Made by a program: the position numbers and the translations under genes. DNA of 64,000 nucleotides from Emergomyces orientalis (taxonomy: Eukaryota; Ascomycota; Eurotiomycetes; Onygenales; Ajellomycetaceae). Shown piece after piece: positions 24,936 through 36,679 of the stretch (position 1 is the first letter of the stretch; every line of letters starts with the position of its first letter). The stretch covers positions 372,001 to 436,000 of the forward strand of contig MOWL01000047.1 in the NCBI GenBank assembly GCA_002110485.1, read 5' to 3'. The notes under the pieces were generated by a model that was not told the origin of the DNA, made no database searches, and saw only the letters and a list, made by a program, of their open reading frames with translations.

Positions 24936-26143
24936 TTACAAGCCATCTCTGCTCTCGCGCCGGTCCCCATACTGCCTCTTCGTCGCCGGGTCCAACGACT
25001 CCCAGTGCTCCGCAAGCGCACGATCGACATCATCTGGCGTAATATTCGTCTCTGGGCCGTACGCATCGACCAGGTCATGGATGACCTTATCCCGCGTGCG
25101 ATTGGTGAAGTCCTCGAAGGCAGATATATATCGCTGATGGGATTGTTGAGGTTCGGGAATTGCTGCTGGCGCGGGGCCTTGGCCTTGGGCATAGTTGCTG
25201 CCGCTACCACTATGGTTGCGCTGGTGGTTGTGATTGGTTGGGGATGGGGCGAGGGGAGGTTGGCGGGGGTAATGGTGGTCTATTGCGGAAGAAGAGGATA
25301 TGGGGACGGGTGATGGGTTGTATTGTTTTATGCGGCTGTCGAGATCGTGGGTGGAAGGTGGGGAGCGGGGTCTGCTAGCTGGTAGGAGAGGAGGGAAGGT
25401 GGTGGATGTGTTCATGTTCATGTTCATGTGGTCGATGTCTTTGTCTGAGTGGTCGAGGAGGGCGGTGGAATCATCGGCGCGACGGCTACGTTTCACTCGA
25501 AGAGGGCGTTCCTGGGGCTGTATATAGAGCAAAATCACGGAGAGATAAGAATTAGCAAAGGGGGGCAACTAGATCGACGAAAACAAGAAAACGCAATGCA
25601 ACGAACGAGCCAGAGCGGGGAGCTTCGAAGGCAGCGTACAGTTGGCGGATGCCCCTCGGAGCTCCCTTCAGTGCCGTCATCCATGTAATCAATTCCGTAA
25701 GACGCACGCTTGACACCGGCAGAAGAACCTTCCCCAGCTCCTCCTCCTCCTCCTCCTCCTCCTTCTCCTCCTCCTCCTCCGTGATTCGCATGCGCCACAG
25801 GTGTGAAATGAGGGTCCATCTCCTTCAACAACGCCACGGTGCGCGCCCGCAACTCCGTACTAATCCCCTGCTCCTCAGCCATTCCCGTCAACACGGCCAG
25901 ACGCTCAAGAAGCATGCAAGACTCGAGGCGCATTTTTTGTATGTAGCGGTGGCCCTGCGCGTTGCGGACGCGCATTGCGTCGTTGGCGGCTTCGACTTCG
26001 TTCAGCCGCTTTTTCAGCTCGATGCATTTGCGTTTATAGGCTGCTTCTATGCTTGGGGGGTTTGGCGGGGCGGGGACATTATTGTGGCTGTGGTTGTTGT
26101 GGTGGTGGGTAGAACCCTTTGACGGGCCTTCGTGGCTATCCAT
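24936..26143 (-). CDS. Probable INO80 chromatin-remodelling complex subunit (Nht1/TFPT-like coiled coil)
   Basis: Exons 26143-25640 and 25517-24936 (minus strand) join across a 122-nt intron with donor GTACGC and acceptor TACAG, giving about 361 residues. Residues about 34-90 form a coiled coil beginning AAYKRKCIELKKRLNEVE and including YIQKMRLESCMLLERLAVL. This resembles the shared helical segment of INO80 subunits such as animal TFPT and fission-yeast Nht1. A run of Gly codons broken by Glu follows (residues about 121-138). The C-terminal segment (YISAFEDFTNRTRDKVIHDL, then LAEHWESLDPATKRQY) has HMG-box-like spacing of aromatic and basic residues. Two His/Asn-rich or Met/Asn-rich low-complexity parts flank it. 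The fold is visible, but the INO80 assignment is inference by resemblance; other nuclear coiled-coil proteins are possible. Confidence 0.6.
25738..25781 (-). repeat. Coding GGA-type triplet repeat (poly-Gly/Glu)
   Basis: On the plus strand this is a run of CTC/TCC triplets interrupted once by TTC. Read on the minus strand in the frame of the INO80-like gene it encodes a Gly run interrupted by Glu. Being a pure triplet repeat within an exon, its length is likely to vary between strains without breaking frame. Confidence 0.85.
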
Positions 26144-28187
26144 TGCAAGAGTTCGTTCGTGTTCGCTGTTTTTGGGAGCGATGGGTGAGATGTTAGTTTA
26201 CTGTGTCATGTCCTGGATAACCCGGATCACACAATTGAAAATTTGAAAATGTAAGCATACCTGGGCTTCTCAGCGCCCCTGTTGCCCGCCTCGACGTCTC
26301 GTGGAATTCTTTGTTTTCGTAGCTTCGTGCCCAGTGCATGGAAACCAGCGCAGGTTGGTGAAGCAAGAGGATTGCGCTCTGCAGCCGCGCCGGACCGATT
26401 TGCTGGATGTTGGTATCCCAAAGAAATGTTCACGAGGATTTGTGGGGATGCGCAGGCCGAATTGGCAAAACAAGGAAGACTGGGAGAGCTTGAGAATTAC
26501 GATGACAGGGTGATGGGAACCAGGTCGTTGAGAGTTTGTTGCTTAGGGTGTCGCTTGAGTCGCTTATTGCGGCCTCAAGGAGAGTCTAGACGCCGCTATC
26601 TGCCGCTTGAGCGTATATCCGTTTCTGGTTAGCGTGTAAACTGGATCAACATTGTCCCGAGAGCGGCGAGCAAAATTTGGTTGGTGATTTACTTTACGTC
26701 ATATTTTGTGCGGACGCCGAGGCACTCGACCCGGAATAAACTTTAACAAGGTTGGGGGCAGATCACGCCTATCAGCTGCTGGAGCGAGGGGGAATAAATT
26801 CATAGAGTGCATCAAGCTTATCATATAGAACTACCTAGCTAGCTAAAATATATATATGTGTGTGGGGCATGTGACTAGGGTAGCCCTAGTATTACCTAAC
26901 ATAAATAAGCAGGTAGCGGATTCACTTTTTTTATTCATGCATTTTAATCTCCGTACTTAACATACATACAGTAACATCCATACAAGCCCCGAGAATTCTT
27001 ATCATTCCGTCTCCCAAAGTCATCATTTAGATTTCGAGACTAGAGAATAAAAATATGAAAGGAAGAAGGAAGGAAAGAAGCTATTTACATATATTCTCTC
27101 AGCCAGGAGAGAGAGCATTGCAACGAGAGAGATTTTTGTATTCGTACATAAGGTCGCAAATACACAGATTCACAAAAAAAAAAAAAAAGAACCAGTCACC
27201 GCTTGTGGAAACCAATACCAAACTAAACCGCAAATAAAATATCAAAGCAGAACAAAAATTGACAATTGGCAAGCGTCAAAACAACGAAAAACATACATGA
27301 ACCCTTGGGAATTGTGGGGGAGGGGGGGACAGAAGAGAAATAAGATAATGCTCCGGAAAGCGGGGTCAGCGATGCAAGGTGAAAAAGAGAAAAACAGATA
27401 ATATACGACAAGCCGGAAAATGAAATGCCAGAAAATGGAAGTAGAAACGATAAGAAAACGAATGGTCTCCCAGTTCGCCGTCCAAGCGCTGTGTGTTAAA
27501 TAGAATACCCTGATCCCAAGTTTCCAGGTATATAGAAATGGCTGAAACAAAATAAAAGAAAGAAAAAAGCAAATGATAGAACCATATGGTGATAGAGGTA
27601 TAAAGAGAGAAAAAAATGATAAAAGAGATCGTCAATCATAACCAGTATGTTAATCGGTTCCAATATGAACTTTCCCTGTCTGGTATCGTAAAAAAATATG
27701 ACCAGAGAAGGGTTCTTCAGAATGGTGCATTTCTCGCACTCGAAACATTTCGTGTTCCATTTTTTCATCTTACATTCCAATGAGTTTGGAATCAAATCTC
27801 AATTCGCATAGGTAATCAGGCTTCTTTTCGCCTCATTATTTTGTCTTTCTTCGTTCGTAGTTCTATGCGACGCTGGGAATCCCTTTTCTGTTGAGATTTC
27901 CGCTTGTCAAGGGTCGCGCCGGCCGGGGATGGGCAGGGAGGAACGGTGCACGGGCCAAGGAAAGTACATCACGGTCCATAGGCATCGTGGGATAAAACAT
28001 AGGAAGCGTATTGAACCTGTGGTTGATCGATCAAAGGCACCTTGAACGAACACTGCCTTTTTTTTTTTTTCCGTCACCGATGACCGATGATTGTTTTTGT
28101 TTCGTTCCGTCCAACAAATAATAAGAATAACCTACCATGGAAATTCTTTCGAAAAGTCGACCAAAAATCAGGAAGAAAACGCCTTTA
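26144..28187. other. 2-kb spacer upstream of the INO80-like gene, with homopolymers
   Basis: This stretch contains the promoter of the INO80-like gene at its left and the 3' UTR of the histidine-kinase gene at its right. A 15-base A run lies at 27174-27188 and a T run at about 28050-28070. Purine-rich strand bias is strong from 27040 to 27620. Short frames are random-looking. I see no gene. Confidence 0.5.
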
Positions 28188-30221
28188 TCATTTCAGGACC
28201 AGTAACAGGTTCTTCACCAGATGGCTCTTATTTACCGGCTTGGAGACGTATCCGTCCATTCCCTTCGACAAATACGATTCCGCATCGCCCTTTAGGGCAT
28301 TCGCTGTCATCGCGATGATGGGGACATCGAGTTTCAACGTGTTCCGTATTTCCATGGTGGCTTTCACACCATCCAGGACGGGCATGTTGATATCCATCAA
28401 AACGGCATTGTAGGAAAACGGCTTCGCCCGCAGCATTTTCAGAGCCTGGGCACCATCGTAGGCGGCGTCGATTCTCTCAAAGCCCAAGTTGTTCAGTAAC
28501 TTCAACATGACGGCTTGGCTGATCTTGTTGTCCTCAACCAACATGAGCTGCTTACCGGAAGCAATGGCTCTGAGCTCCTCGATTGGCTCTATCGTAACCG
28601 GAGAGAACACTTCCGAATCGCTGGACCCGGAAGCCATGTTCACTTTTCCTAATCGCACAGAAAACCAAAAGATCGAACCCTGGCCGTCTGGGTTGGGTTG
28701 ATATCCAATTGAACCTCCCATGAGGTCGACTAAATTTCTGCAAATCGCTAGGCCGAGACCGGTTCCTTGGTAATGCTCCCCAGTTTCACTGAAAGATTGC
28801 GTAAAAGGGTCAAAAAGACGTTGCGCACCTACAGAAGGCACCCCAATACCAGTATCGATAACCTCAGTATAAATGTGATGGGCTGATTCCTCCACATGCT
28901 TCAGCATAGACATGACATGGATCGACCCGGAATTCGTGAACTTTGCGGCGTTCACAAGTAAATTCCGGAGTATCTGTTGATATCGCAGGGGGTCCCCTTT
29001 ACAGAATTCCGGTATATCCTCTGCAATTTCAGACGTCAGAGTTACTCCATGTTTTAGCATGTTCGCACAGTGCTGGAGGGAAACTTTGTGAATTTCTCGT
29101 ATACCCAACAGGTCTGAGTTGAGGGTAAACGTTCCAGAGGAAAGCTTGGAATAGTCGAGAATGTCGTTGATAACGCGCACAAGAATGGATCCCGAGTGCT
29201 CTATTATCTTAGCAAATTCGTCTTGTTTGGCATTCAACCCGGTGTCTTTGAGCAAGGTCAACGCGGCCAGCATTCCATGCATCGGGGTGCGGATCTCGTG
29301 GCTCATATTCGCCAAAAACTGAGACTTGAGCTTGGCAGATTCTTCGTAGGCGGCGATTAAACGGTCCGCCGTTTCCTTCCTATCTGTTATATCGCGCGTA
29401 ACTTTACTGAAGCCGATCAAGACGCTAAAGCGGTAGACTGGGCAGATTATGACGTTGGCAAAGAATTTGGAGCCGTCCTTGCGAACTCGCCAACCTTCAT
29501 CCTCGAGCTTCCCGTCCTGTATGCATTTGGCAAGCTCTTTGCGTGGCTTGTCCTTCAAGCGGTCCTCCCTGTCGTAAAATATAGAAAAATGCTGCCCGAT
29601 AATTTCCTCAGGGGTGTAACCCTTCAGAGCGGCGGCGCCACCATTCCAGGTAGCCACATTCCCCTCGGGTGTCAGCATGAAGATCGCAACATGTTTAACG
29701 CTATCGATCAGCTGCTTGTAGGTATCTGGAGAGTCGAGTGACGGATTGACAACATCGCCCGGCCTGTGTACCTTTGTAATATCGCAGCTTTCCAGCATGA
29801 TATAGATGAGGGAGTCGTTTTCGAAGATGGGGGACACTCGCAGGTTGCAGTAGTAAGCGTGCAAGTCAACTTCTATGCTATCGATTTTGCAGGCGCTCTT
29901 GAGGGTGATCGCCCTGTCGATTGCGCCTCGAAGTTCATCGGCACTGTTTACCGGGATTTTGGAGGGGTGGAGGTCATAAACGTTGACGCCGACGCAGTCA
30001 TCGCGAGTGAGCCCGGAAAAATCAAGTTGGCTGCTAGAAATCTCGACGATATTGAAGGAAGGATCCAAAACAATTGTTGGCACTGGCGATAAGGAGATAA
30101 TGCGGTCCATTATACTTGGAGGAGAGGGCGGGTATTGAGGGAAAACATTTATTGGTGCACCCTTTGAGCGGATTGAAAGGGTGGGTTTCAGCTCAGTGGT
30201 AGGGGGGGTAGTGGACTTCAT
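28188..30221 (-). CDS. Hybrid histidine kinase, soluble, PAS-PAS-HisKA-HATPase-REC (Fos-1/TcsA type)
   Basis: This single-exon gene encodes about 677 residues. Two PAS-like domains (about 35-160 and 165-285) precede a HisKA domain with the phospho-acceptor motif FLANMSHEIRTPMHGML (His near residue 307). The ATP-binding lid follows, with an N-box (QQILRNLLVNAAKF), a G1 box (DTGIGVP) and a G2 box (GTGLGLAI). The C-terminal receiver domain has the acidic start VEDNKISQ, the phospho-Asp in LMDINMPVLDG (about residue 607) and KPVN. All catalytic residues appear intact. No transmembrane segment is visible, so it probably senses an internal signal or ligand bound by a PAS domain and feeds an HPt/response-regulator phosphorelay. 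Length and order fit the fungal Fos-1/TcsA group, linked to cell wall and conidial development in Aspergillus. An upstream in-frame TTG was not used; the ATG at 30221 is taken. It has long spacers on both sides. Confidence 0.93.
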   Translation of the reverse strand: MKSTTPPTTELKPTLSIRSKGAPINVFPQYPPSPPSIMDRIISLSPVPTIVLDPSFNIVEISSSQLDFSGLTRDDCVGVNVYDLHPSKIPVNSADELRGAIDRAITLKSACKIDSIEVDLHAYYCNLRVSPIFENDSLIYIMLESCDITKVHRPGDVVNPSLDSPDTYKQLIDSVKHVAIFMLTPEGNVATWNGGAAALKGYTPEEIIGQHFSIFYDREDRLKDKPRKELAKCIQDGKLEDEGWRVRKDGSKFFANVIICPVYRFSVLIGFSKVTRDITDRKETADRLIAAYEESAKLKSQFLANMSHEIRTPMHGMLAALTLLKDTGLNAKQDEFAKIIEHSGSILVRVINDILDYSKLSSGTFTLNSDLLGIREIHKVSLQHCANMLKHGVTLTSEIAEDIPEFCKGDPLRYQQILRNLLVNAAKFTNSGSIHVMSMLKHVEESAHHIYTEVIDTGIGVPSVGAQRLFDPFTQSFSETGEHYQGTGLGLAICRNLVDLMGGSIGYQPNPDGQGSIFWFSVRLGKVNMASGSSDSEVFSPVTIEPIEELRAIASGKQLMLVEDNKISQAVMLKLLNNLGFERIDAAYDGAQALKMLRAKPFSYNAVLMDINMPVLDGVKATMEIRNTLKLDVPIIAMTANALKGDAESYLSKGMDGYVSKPVNKSHLVKNLLLVLK

Positions 30222-33200
30222 GTCCAAATTATACGGTGCAAAAATTCATTCTTGGCCTAAGTGAAACGGAAGATGTGCTGGTGGGGGAGAAAAAAGAAAA
30301 GAAAAAGAGAAAAGAAAAGGGGGGAGGGGAGGGGAAGAATAATTAAGGAGAATAATAGCTGCAGGTGTTAGAGATCTGGGCAATTCGGGCCTGCCGCAGG
30401 CCAATACCTTGTAGGTGGCGACGGTTAAAGATGAAATTACCACGCGCTCCGTTTTGTACTGGCTTCGGCCCTTATTATTCACTCATCTGGGTTGAGAAAA
30501 GCATTTTAATCTGCAGCCTGTCCACTGCTCGCTGCTCAATGTTCCAGACCAGACGGATTTCTGGAGACAAAAGTACCGTACATAAATTAGAAATTGAAAG
30601 TTTACGTGCTCCGCCCTGTGTGCGGCCACCCGAACCTAATTGCTGTGGCCCAGGCTTTTCCCACTAATTTATAGCTGCCCTTTTGAACAATAGCTATCTT
30701 CAGAGTCCCTCGCCACGCCACAGGGCCCCCCATATCCGAACCCAGCAGCCAGATCAATTTCTTAGCCGTACTGAACCGCAATGGCTGCCTGAGCCTCGTT
30801 GGCGTCGGAGTGTTGCGAGTATCGACTTCCTCGGGCAGGCCGGACAATAGATGCCAGCTTCGTGGTTATTCAGGAAATGTTTGATAGATTCTTGAGACGT
30901 TGGTAGATCTTTTGACAGCTGTAACGTCATGTACTGACTGGTTCTTAGTGGAGGTTTGAGGTCTAGAAGCGGGCAGGCGGCGGGCTGCTGCCTAGGAACG
31001 CCGTTCCTGCAGCGGTCATCTATCAAAAGCTTATCTATCTTCAGCTTGCTGCGTTCAGAGGCACAAAGCTACCACTACTATATTACTAAATTATTGCTGC
31101 TGATACGATTCAGATCTCGTTTATAGGTTTATTATTATCAGTCGATGAATCAAGATCTGGGTGCCCAAACCGATGTTGAGCACACTCCTCACGCCTCCAC
31201 CCAGCAATAATGCCAATAAGAGAGAGGAGGGGGAAAAAGGCAAGACGGACAAGCAAAAGAGGGGGATGACTCGGTTCAAAAAAAACTCCGAGCATTTTTC
31301 GCGTACCATGCTGGTCTGCCCAAGCAGGTTAAACGATGAGTTGCGCAGGTGGTTTAACGGTAACGCTCAAATTTTTCTCCAGGCGGCGAAAACACCGCCT
31401 TCGGGTCATCCCAATGCATGTGCTACTCACTAAACAGGGGCTGCTCTTTCGGGCGGCCCAAGGTTCGTTCGGGCTTTGGTTCTCAGCAACAAAACCCATG
31501 CGCAGTCAGAATTTTTAGGTTCTGCAGGTTTGGATCCGCCTCCTCTTGTTGAACGCTAGCGAAGCGTTGACGTTATCGAATTTCCTTCCCTACGCTAGCT
31601 GCCTACTTCTCGGCGATTGCGGACCCAGACGCAGAATTTCTTATCAAATTCGCGTTTCGATGTCCGATCCTACGTCAAAACCTGTTATTTTTGTATACGC
31701 AACATGACAAGATGCACCCACGCTGAAATCCTTCAAGGGCCCTTTCAGATCGAAGTCCAAGGTAAATTAAAAATGCTAACGGTGCTAATAATCTCCGGCA
31801 CGTTTCATCCTTGCCACCTTTCCAACAATTAACTTCGAATCTCTCTCGGACCTCCCTTCTCGAGCTTCATTGTGGAGAGAAATGGCTTGGAAGACGTTAA
31901 GCAGCTTGCAAACCAGTACACACAACGATAGGAAACGGGAAACATGAGAACGAAAGGAAATAGGAAGACAAAGAATCGAAAAAGAAAGGACAAAAAAGAG
32001 AACTGGGACCTGGAACAGCAACTTTTACATTTTCTAATAATCTGCATTTCTTCCTCTATCTTAGCTCCCGTTGAGCGAACCCAACTTCGGTGAGTAAACC
32101 TAAACCTCCCCAAAAATACAATGCCTTCCAGTCAGAAATTATCGCAATCAATGAACCGTTTTTCACTCCATTTTTCTATTACCACAGAAAGGTGTATCGC
32201 AGTGCTGGACGAACTATTTTGTTATCATTACCGCTTAGATAGTGGCTATCTCTCACAATCCGATTTTCCTATCTGACTGGTGTATTTATGCTTGCAGCAA
32301 TATATTGCAGCTCCAGATTGGTTTTCGTCCAAATATGGGGTGCTGGGGGGTTTGGGGGGTCTTCCTTGCAAACTCTCGCTTAGAGGGAATTGGGATGGAA
32401 AGGTAACAACGAAACACAACAATATTGCTTGTCAATTCTCGCCATGTTCCATGGCTAGGGCATATCTTTAATTGCCATCACTGAACTTTGGTTGTCCCGA
32501 ACCGCAGTCAACATTCAACACATCCGGATGATCAACTCTAACACCCCCACGATTCCGAATCAAAAACTATGATCTGTCCCCAGGAACTGACGAAGATCAA
32601 TGCTTATATTAATAGTAGGGATTCTGGATTTCCCTGCGTATCCATTCCCCCCCTCCCCACCCCCCCGGCGCCCGCCCCAAAATCTATTGTGTTTTTAAGG
32701 TAGGCGATGACATATCTTGACCAGGTATGATATTGGACCTGTAGAAACGCCGGAGCTGCTACATAGTTATATACATTTCATGAACCACATATCTGGCCAT
32801 TCATCCACCTCTATCCTTAACCGATTCTTCGCAGCACAATTGGTGGCTGGCGTCTCAGACCCACCAATTGTCCAGTCTCCTTCCATTCCCTCATCATTAA
32901 AAACATTCCTCCAACCGACAGCACAACCTTGGAAGAACCACGGATTACCACAATTAACCAGATCAAACGGCCGCTAGAAGCCAATAAACATATCTTCTCC
33001 GGTAGGCACACTCACGCAGGGGGACGTACGGTTATTTGGAAACCAGCCCCAACGAAACTAGCCCTCAAGACCTGGCTGCGTTGATAATTTTCGGCCGATG
33101 ACACCAGTTCAAGGACTACTGACATCATTTCTGCACCCCATACCCCGCCATTACTTGACGGGGCAACTTTCTACGTACCTAATTATTACCCCCTGCATAA

Positions 33201-34122
33201 GTGGTACTATTCCGAATGGTAATGATGACAACACCATTATGTCTCCGTCGGTAATCAAGCCACGCGGAATCGGCGTGCCAATTTCCTTTTTGGCGTTCAG
33301 TGGTTGCGACTTTCTATTGCAATTATCATAGAACCTGGTTCCCACGTCAGTCATCCTGATCGTTGAGAAGGGATTCTTCGAACAGATCCCTTACGAAGGT
33401 AGAATAAAGTCTAGACACACGTGGACATCTATGAGCTCCCAGGCTAGGGCCGGTACCATAAAAATGTCTCAGGCGGAGTATTTTCACGGGGTGTTGTTCA
33501 TTATTGCATAAGAAGATGGAGTACATCGATCATAAGTTTTGAAGAAGAAAAAAAGGATATAAGATATGCACCTGAAACAAACCCTTTTAGAGACAGACCC
33601 TTACTAATTTCCATGCCAAATATTAGTTATGAACTTTTATCCCATTTTGAATATGCTTTCTGCTGGATTGATTTTTATAATTTATAGTTTATAATTTTTT
33701 ATTTCATTGAACGACCTAACTAACCCGACACTAGTAACTAGGGGTATCAATACGTATGTATGTGTGCATATATGTGTCCATCGAATAGATATATAAAATA
33801 ACGCCCGTTCCGACGTCCTGTTTCCCTCCTTCCCCTTTTTCCCTTTCGCCCCCTCAAATATTGTCTCCTGCTTCCCCCCGCCCCTACCTTTATTCTTCTC
33901 CAAATATGTAAGATCGGGATATTATATGGAATAAACACGACAGAGCCATCATCGCCATCGCACCCCTGTTCTCCTGTCAATGTGTTCCTCGTACCGGAGA
34001 AGAAAAGATATATGTCAAGTATCGCCCAGTGCATGCGTTTTCCGACCAAACCAATGCCAATGCCAATGCCAATGCCATGATGATTATATTATGTATATAT
34101 TATAGGTCCGAAGAATCATCAA
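30222..34122. other. 3.9-kb gene-free region upstream of the histidine kinase
   Basis: This is the longest gene-free stretch in the window, between the histidine-kinase ATG and the stop codon of the Cdc4-like gene. It must hold the whole kinase promoter. A purine-rich run (30285-30340) lies just before the kinase gene. Short frames of 60-108 codons overlap on both strands with no shared features. A hexamer repeat (CCAATG) lies at its right end. No transposon ends or RNA gene are recognised. An unannotated non-coding transcript or small spliced gene cannot be excluded by eye. Confidence 0.5.
34051..34077. repeat. CCAATG tandem hexamer repeat
   Basis: Four perfect copies of CCAATG followed by CCA lie just beyond the stop codon of the Cdc4-like gene, in its 3' UTR or flank. 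Confidence 0.9.
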
Positions 34123-36545
34123 TCACCGGACATTAAGATCACTACCAGTGCTGCTGCTACTGCTGATATCAATGAAAACATCCTGCATATCCAAATCGCG
34201 AGTAGTAATCAGCTCAGTGACGGGTGCAGAGGTAGGCGGGATAGCGGTTGCAGCTGCGGCTGGAGGGGAAATGTGTGCTACTGACGACGATGACGACGAT
34301 GATGATTCTACTTCGATGACGGCGGAGGACGATGCATGGTGATTATTATGCCTATTATGATGGTGGTGGTGGTGGTGGTTGAATTGGTGTTGAGTGTTGC
34401 CGTTGCTGTTACTGAAACCCAGTTCTGCGGTGCTAGACTGGCTGTCGGAGTCTGAAACGTGGTCCTCGAAGGCATCATCGGGTGGTGCGAAGGACCAGAC
34501 CTAAAATTGGGTTTAGATTTTTGGAAAACCTTATAAATAGAAAGAAGAGGAATGGAAATTGGGAAATATCCCGCTCACCTCCATAATAGTCCGACCCCCC
34601 CTCGTCGCCATAACCACTGCTTTCTCATCCTCAAACGTAACCCTCCACACTGCCTCAGCTGGCTGGCTCAACTCCCTCACCAACTTTCCCGTCCTCAGAT
34701 TCCAAATCTTAACCCGCCCATCGCTACCCCCACTCACAATCCGATTATCATCAAACTGTAAACTCGTAATGCTATTATCATGCGCCGCCAGTCGGTGGAT
34801 GGCCGCCATGCGCAGCAGTGACCAGACGCGGACAGACCCGTCCGAGCCACCCGTAACAAGCGTGTCGCCGCGCAACTGCAGCTGGCCGACGAGGGAGGTG
34901 TGTCCTTGCAATATGGCATGGCACTGGCCCGTTTGCGGGTCCCAGATGCGCACACTTGTGTCCAAGCTGCCCGTGGCGATTCGATTGCCGTCGAACGCGA
35001 TCGCGTAGATTTGACTGAAGTGGCCAGCTAGCGTCCTCAAACAACGCCCTTCGGAGATATTCCAGATCTTCGCGGTTGTGTCGTAGCTGCCCGAGACAAC
35101 GAGGTCGCCGTGGATACCTAAGCAGCGGACACTGGCTTGGTGGCCGACGAGTACGTTTTTGCATACTCCTTTGGCAAGGTCCCATATTCGTAGGGTTGTA
35201 TCTCGGGATCCTGAGATAGCGGTAGTTGCGTTTGACATTTTTAGACAGCGCACGGTAGAGGTGTGGCCTCGTAGTTTGTGAATGCTCTCACTGGGCTGGG
35301 TTAAAAAGATGCAACTGATATATGTTATGGAGACAAAACTTACCCAGTAGCCATGTTCCAAACACGGACGTCACGGTCACATCCCCCAGTGACAAGAATA
35401 TCATCCCATGGCACCATAGCCCAAACACCCATGACATGGCCCTGCAACGTCCTCTGATGCTCACCGTTGGTATTAAAAATGTGAATCTTGGCATTATCCA
35501 GTGCGACAGCAATATACTTGGAAGTTAAATGCAGGCTTGTAACAACGCCATGATCGGGCGTGATGTGCTTGGTGATGACATGCCCTCCCTTTCTCCAGGC
35601 CGCTTCGACCATGTATCTCTGCTTAAAATGCGACCTGTAGGTATTGGTCTTCGCCCGTCGTTTTCGTGAATGGTTTCCTAGCGACGAGGGTGCTCTGGAT
35701 GTAGTCGGAGTAGTAGCTATGCTATTATTACTTGCCAAAGGGTCATCGCTGTTGTGCCATGGTCGCTGCGAGAAACGGGGGTCGTAGGGATTTGGAGGAA
35801 GAGCGAATGAGAACTGTTCGGAGTCCTCCCGCGTGTCTTCGGACAGGGTCCTATAAGCATGATTATCACATAGGAGCTTCCAGGTCATATCATCATTCAA
35901 AAGCTCGTGCCATCGTATGGAGACCTGTGATGCCCGAGCAAGTGTTTGAGGGTCATCAATAAAGGAGAGGATCTATGAAAATATCATCAGCATAAAGAGT
36001 CCGCTGGGTGGCTAAAAAAAAGAAAACTGAATAATAAAAATAAAATCAATATTTACCCTCAAACATAGCTCATTCGGAAGAACTTGAAATGGATCCTTCT
36101 TCAGCCGTGGGCTGACGAGGTGATAGACGAAACTGAGCTGCTGATTATCACATAGATTCAGAATCTCCGCCAGAAACCTCTGACCCTCGGCTTGCCCCAG
36201 TAGGCTGAAATGTTGTCTCGCATCCCGTAGAAAGGTATCCTCGTCTTCACCAGCACTCTGCCAGCTGGGAGCTCGTTGGTGCGGCGTTGGACTAGGGGCG
36301 GGAGTCGGAGGAGAAGCAGGAGCGGATGGGTGAAGGTTGTGCAGGGGAGTGATGGACTTGTTGGGGGTGTGCAAAGGTTTGGGATGCGAGTGCACGGAGG
36401 AGGTGGAGGAGCTGTTTGCCGACCTTCTGCGGGTGTTTACAGACGGTAGAGCGGCAGAGGAGTTATCGTCGCTCTCCTCGTCCGGATCCATCATTGTTAC
36501 TCGCCGCGAGGAGGAGGAATATCGAGGGAAAAACCTCGGCTCCAT
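34123..36545 (-). CDS. CDC4: F-box/WD40 protein, Cdc4-like substrate adaptor of SCF ubiquitin ligase
   Basis: Four exons (36545-36057, 35972-35344, 35290-34579, 34500-34123) encode about 735 residues. The F-box spans the first splice junction (FQVLPNELCLR, then ILSFIDDPQTLARASQVSIR; about residues 153-200). A conserved basic segment and WD40 repeats follow, residues about 290-610, with typical GH..WD pairs such as GHTSTVRCL, SGSRDTTLRIWDL and TGSLDTSVRIWD. The C-terminal tail carries a 7-residue His run and Ser- and Ala-rich stretches. SCF-Cdc4 binds phosphodegrons and drives turnover of cell-cycle inhibitors and transcription factors; that role is inferred from the family. The ATG at 36545 has a strong context (GCGCCATGG). 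The same frame stays open upstream without an ATG back to a TAA, so this is the only ATG start unless an upstream exon exists. The second acceptor was chosen to join MATG to ESIHKLRGH. Confidence 0.93.
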
Positions 36546-36679
36546 GGCGCCAGAGGAAAGGATTTGGGGGGGGGATAGCGGTGAAACTGTTTTGGGGGTC
36601 TCAGTGTATTTAAGAGAGAAATCGTCGACGGGGACGTAGACTCTCCTGCTGCGGGACTTGGGATGTCGAGATCCCTCAT
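36497..36679 (-). other. Upstream ORF overlapping the Cdc4-like start codon
   Basis: A 60-codon ATG-initiated frame begins 134 bases before the proposed Cdc4-like ATG and ends 48 bases inside the coding sequence in another frame. Its ATG context is weak (T at -3) and the main ATG context is strong, so leaky scanning could allow both. Its peptide is Pro- and Ser-rich. It only matters if transcription starts upstream of 36679. Confidence 0.45.

Noticed and set aside
34073..34165. ATGATGA and CTGA elements spaced like a C/D snoRNA
   Set aside because: The terminal stem is missing, and the sequence lies in the 3' end and repeat region of the Cdc4-like gene, so chance is likely.
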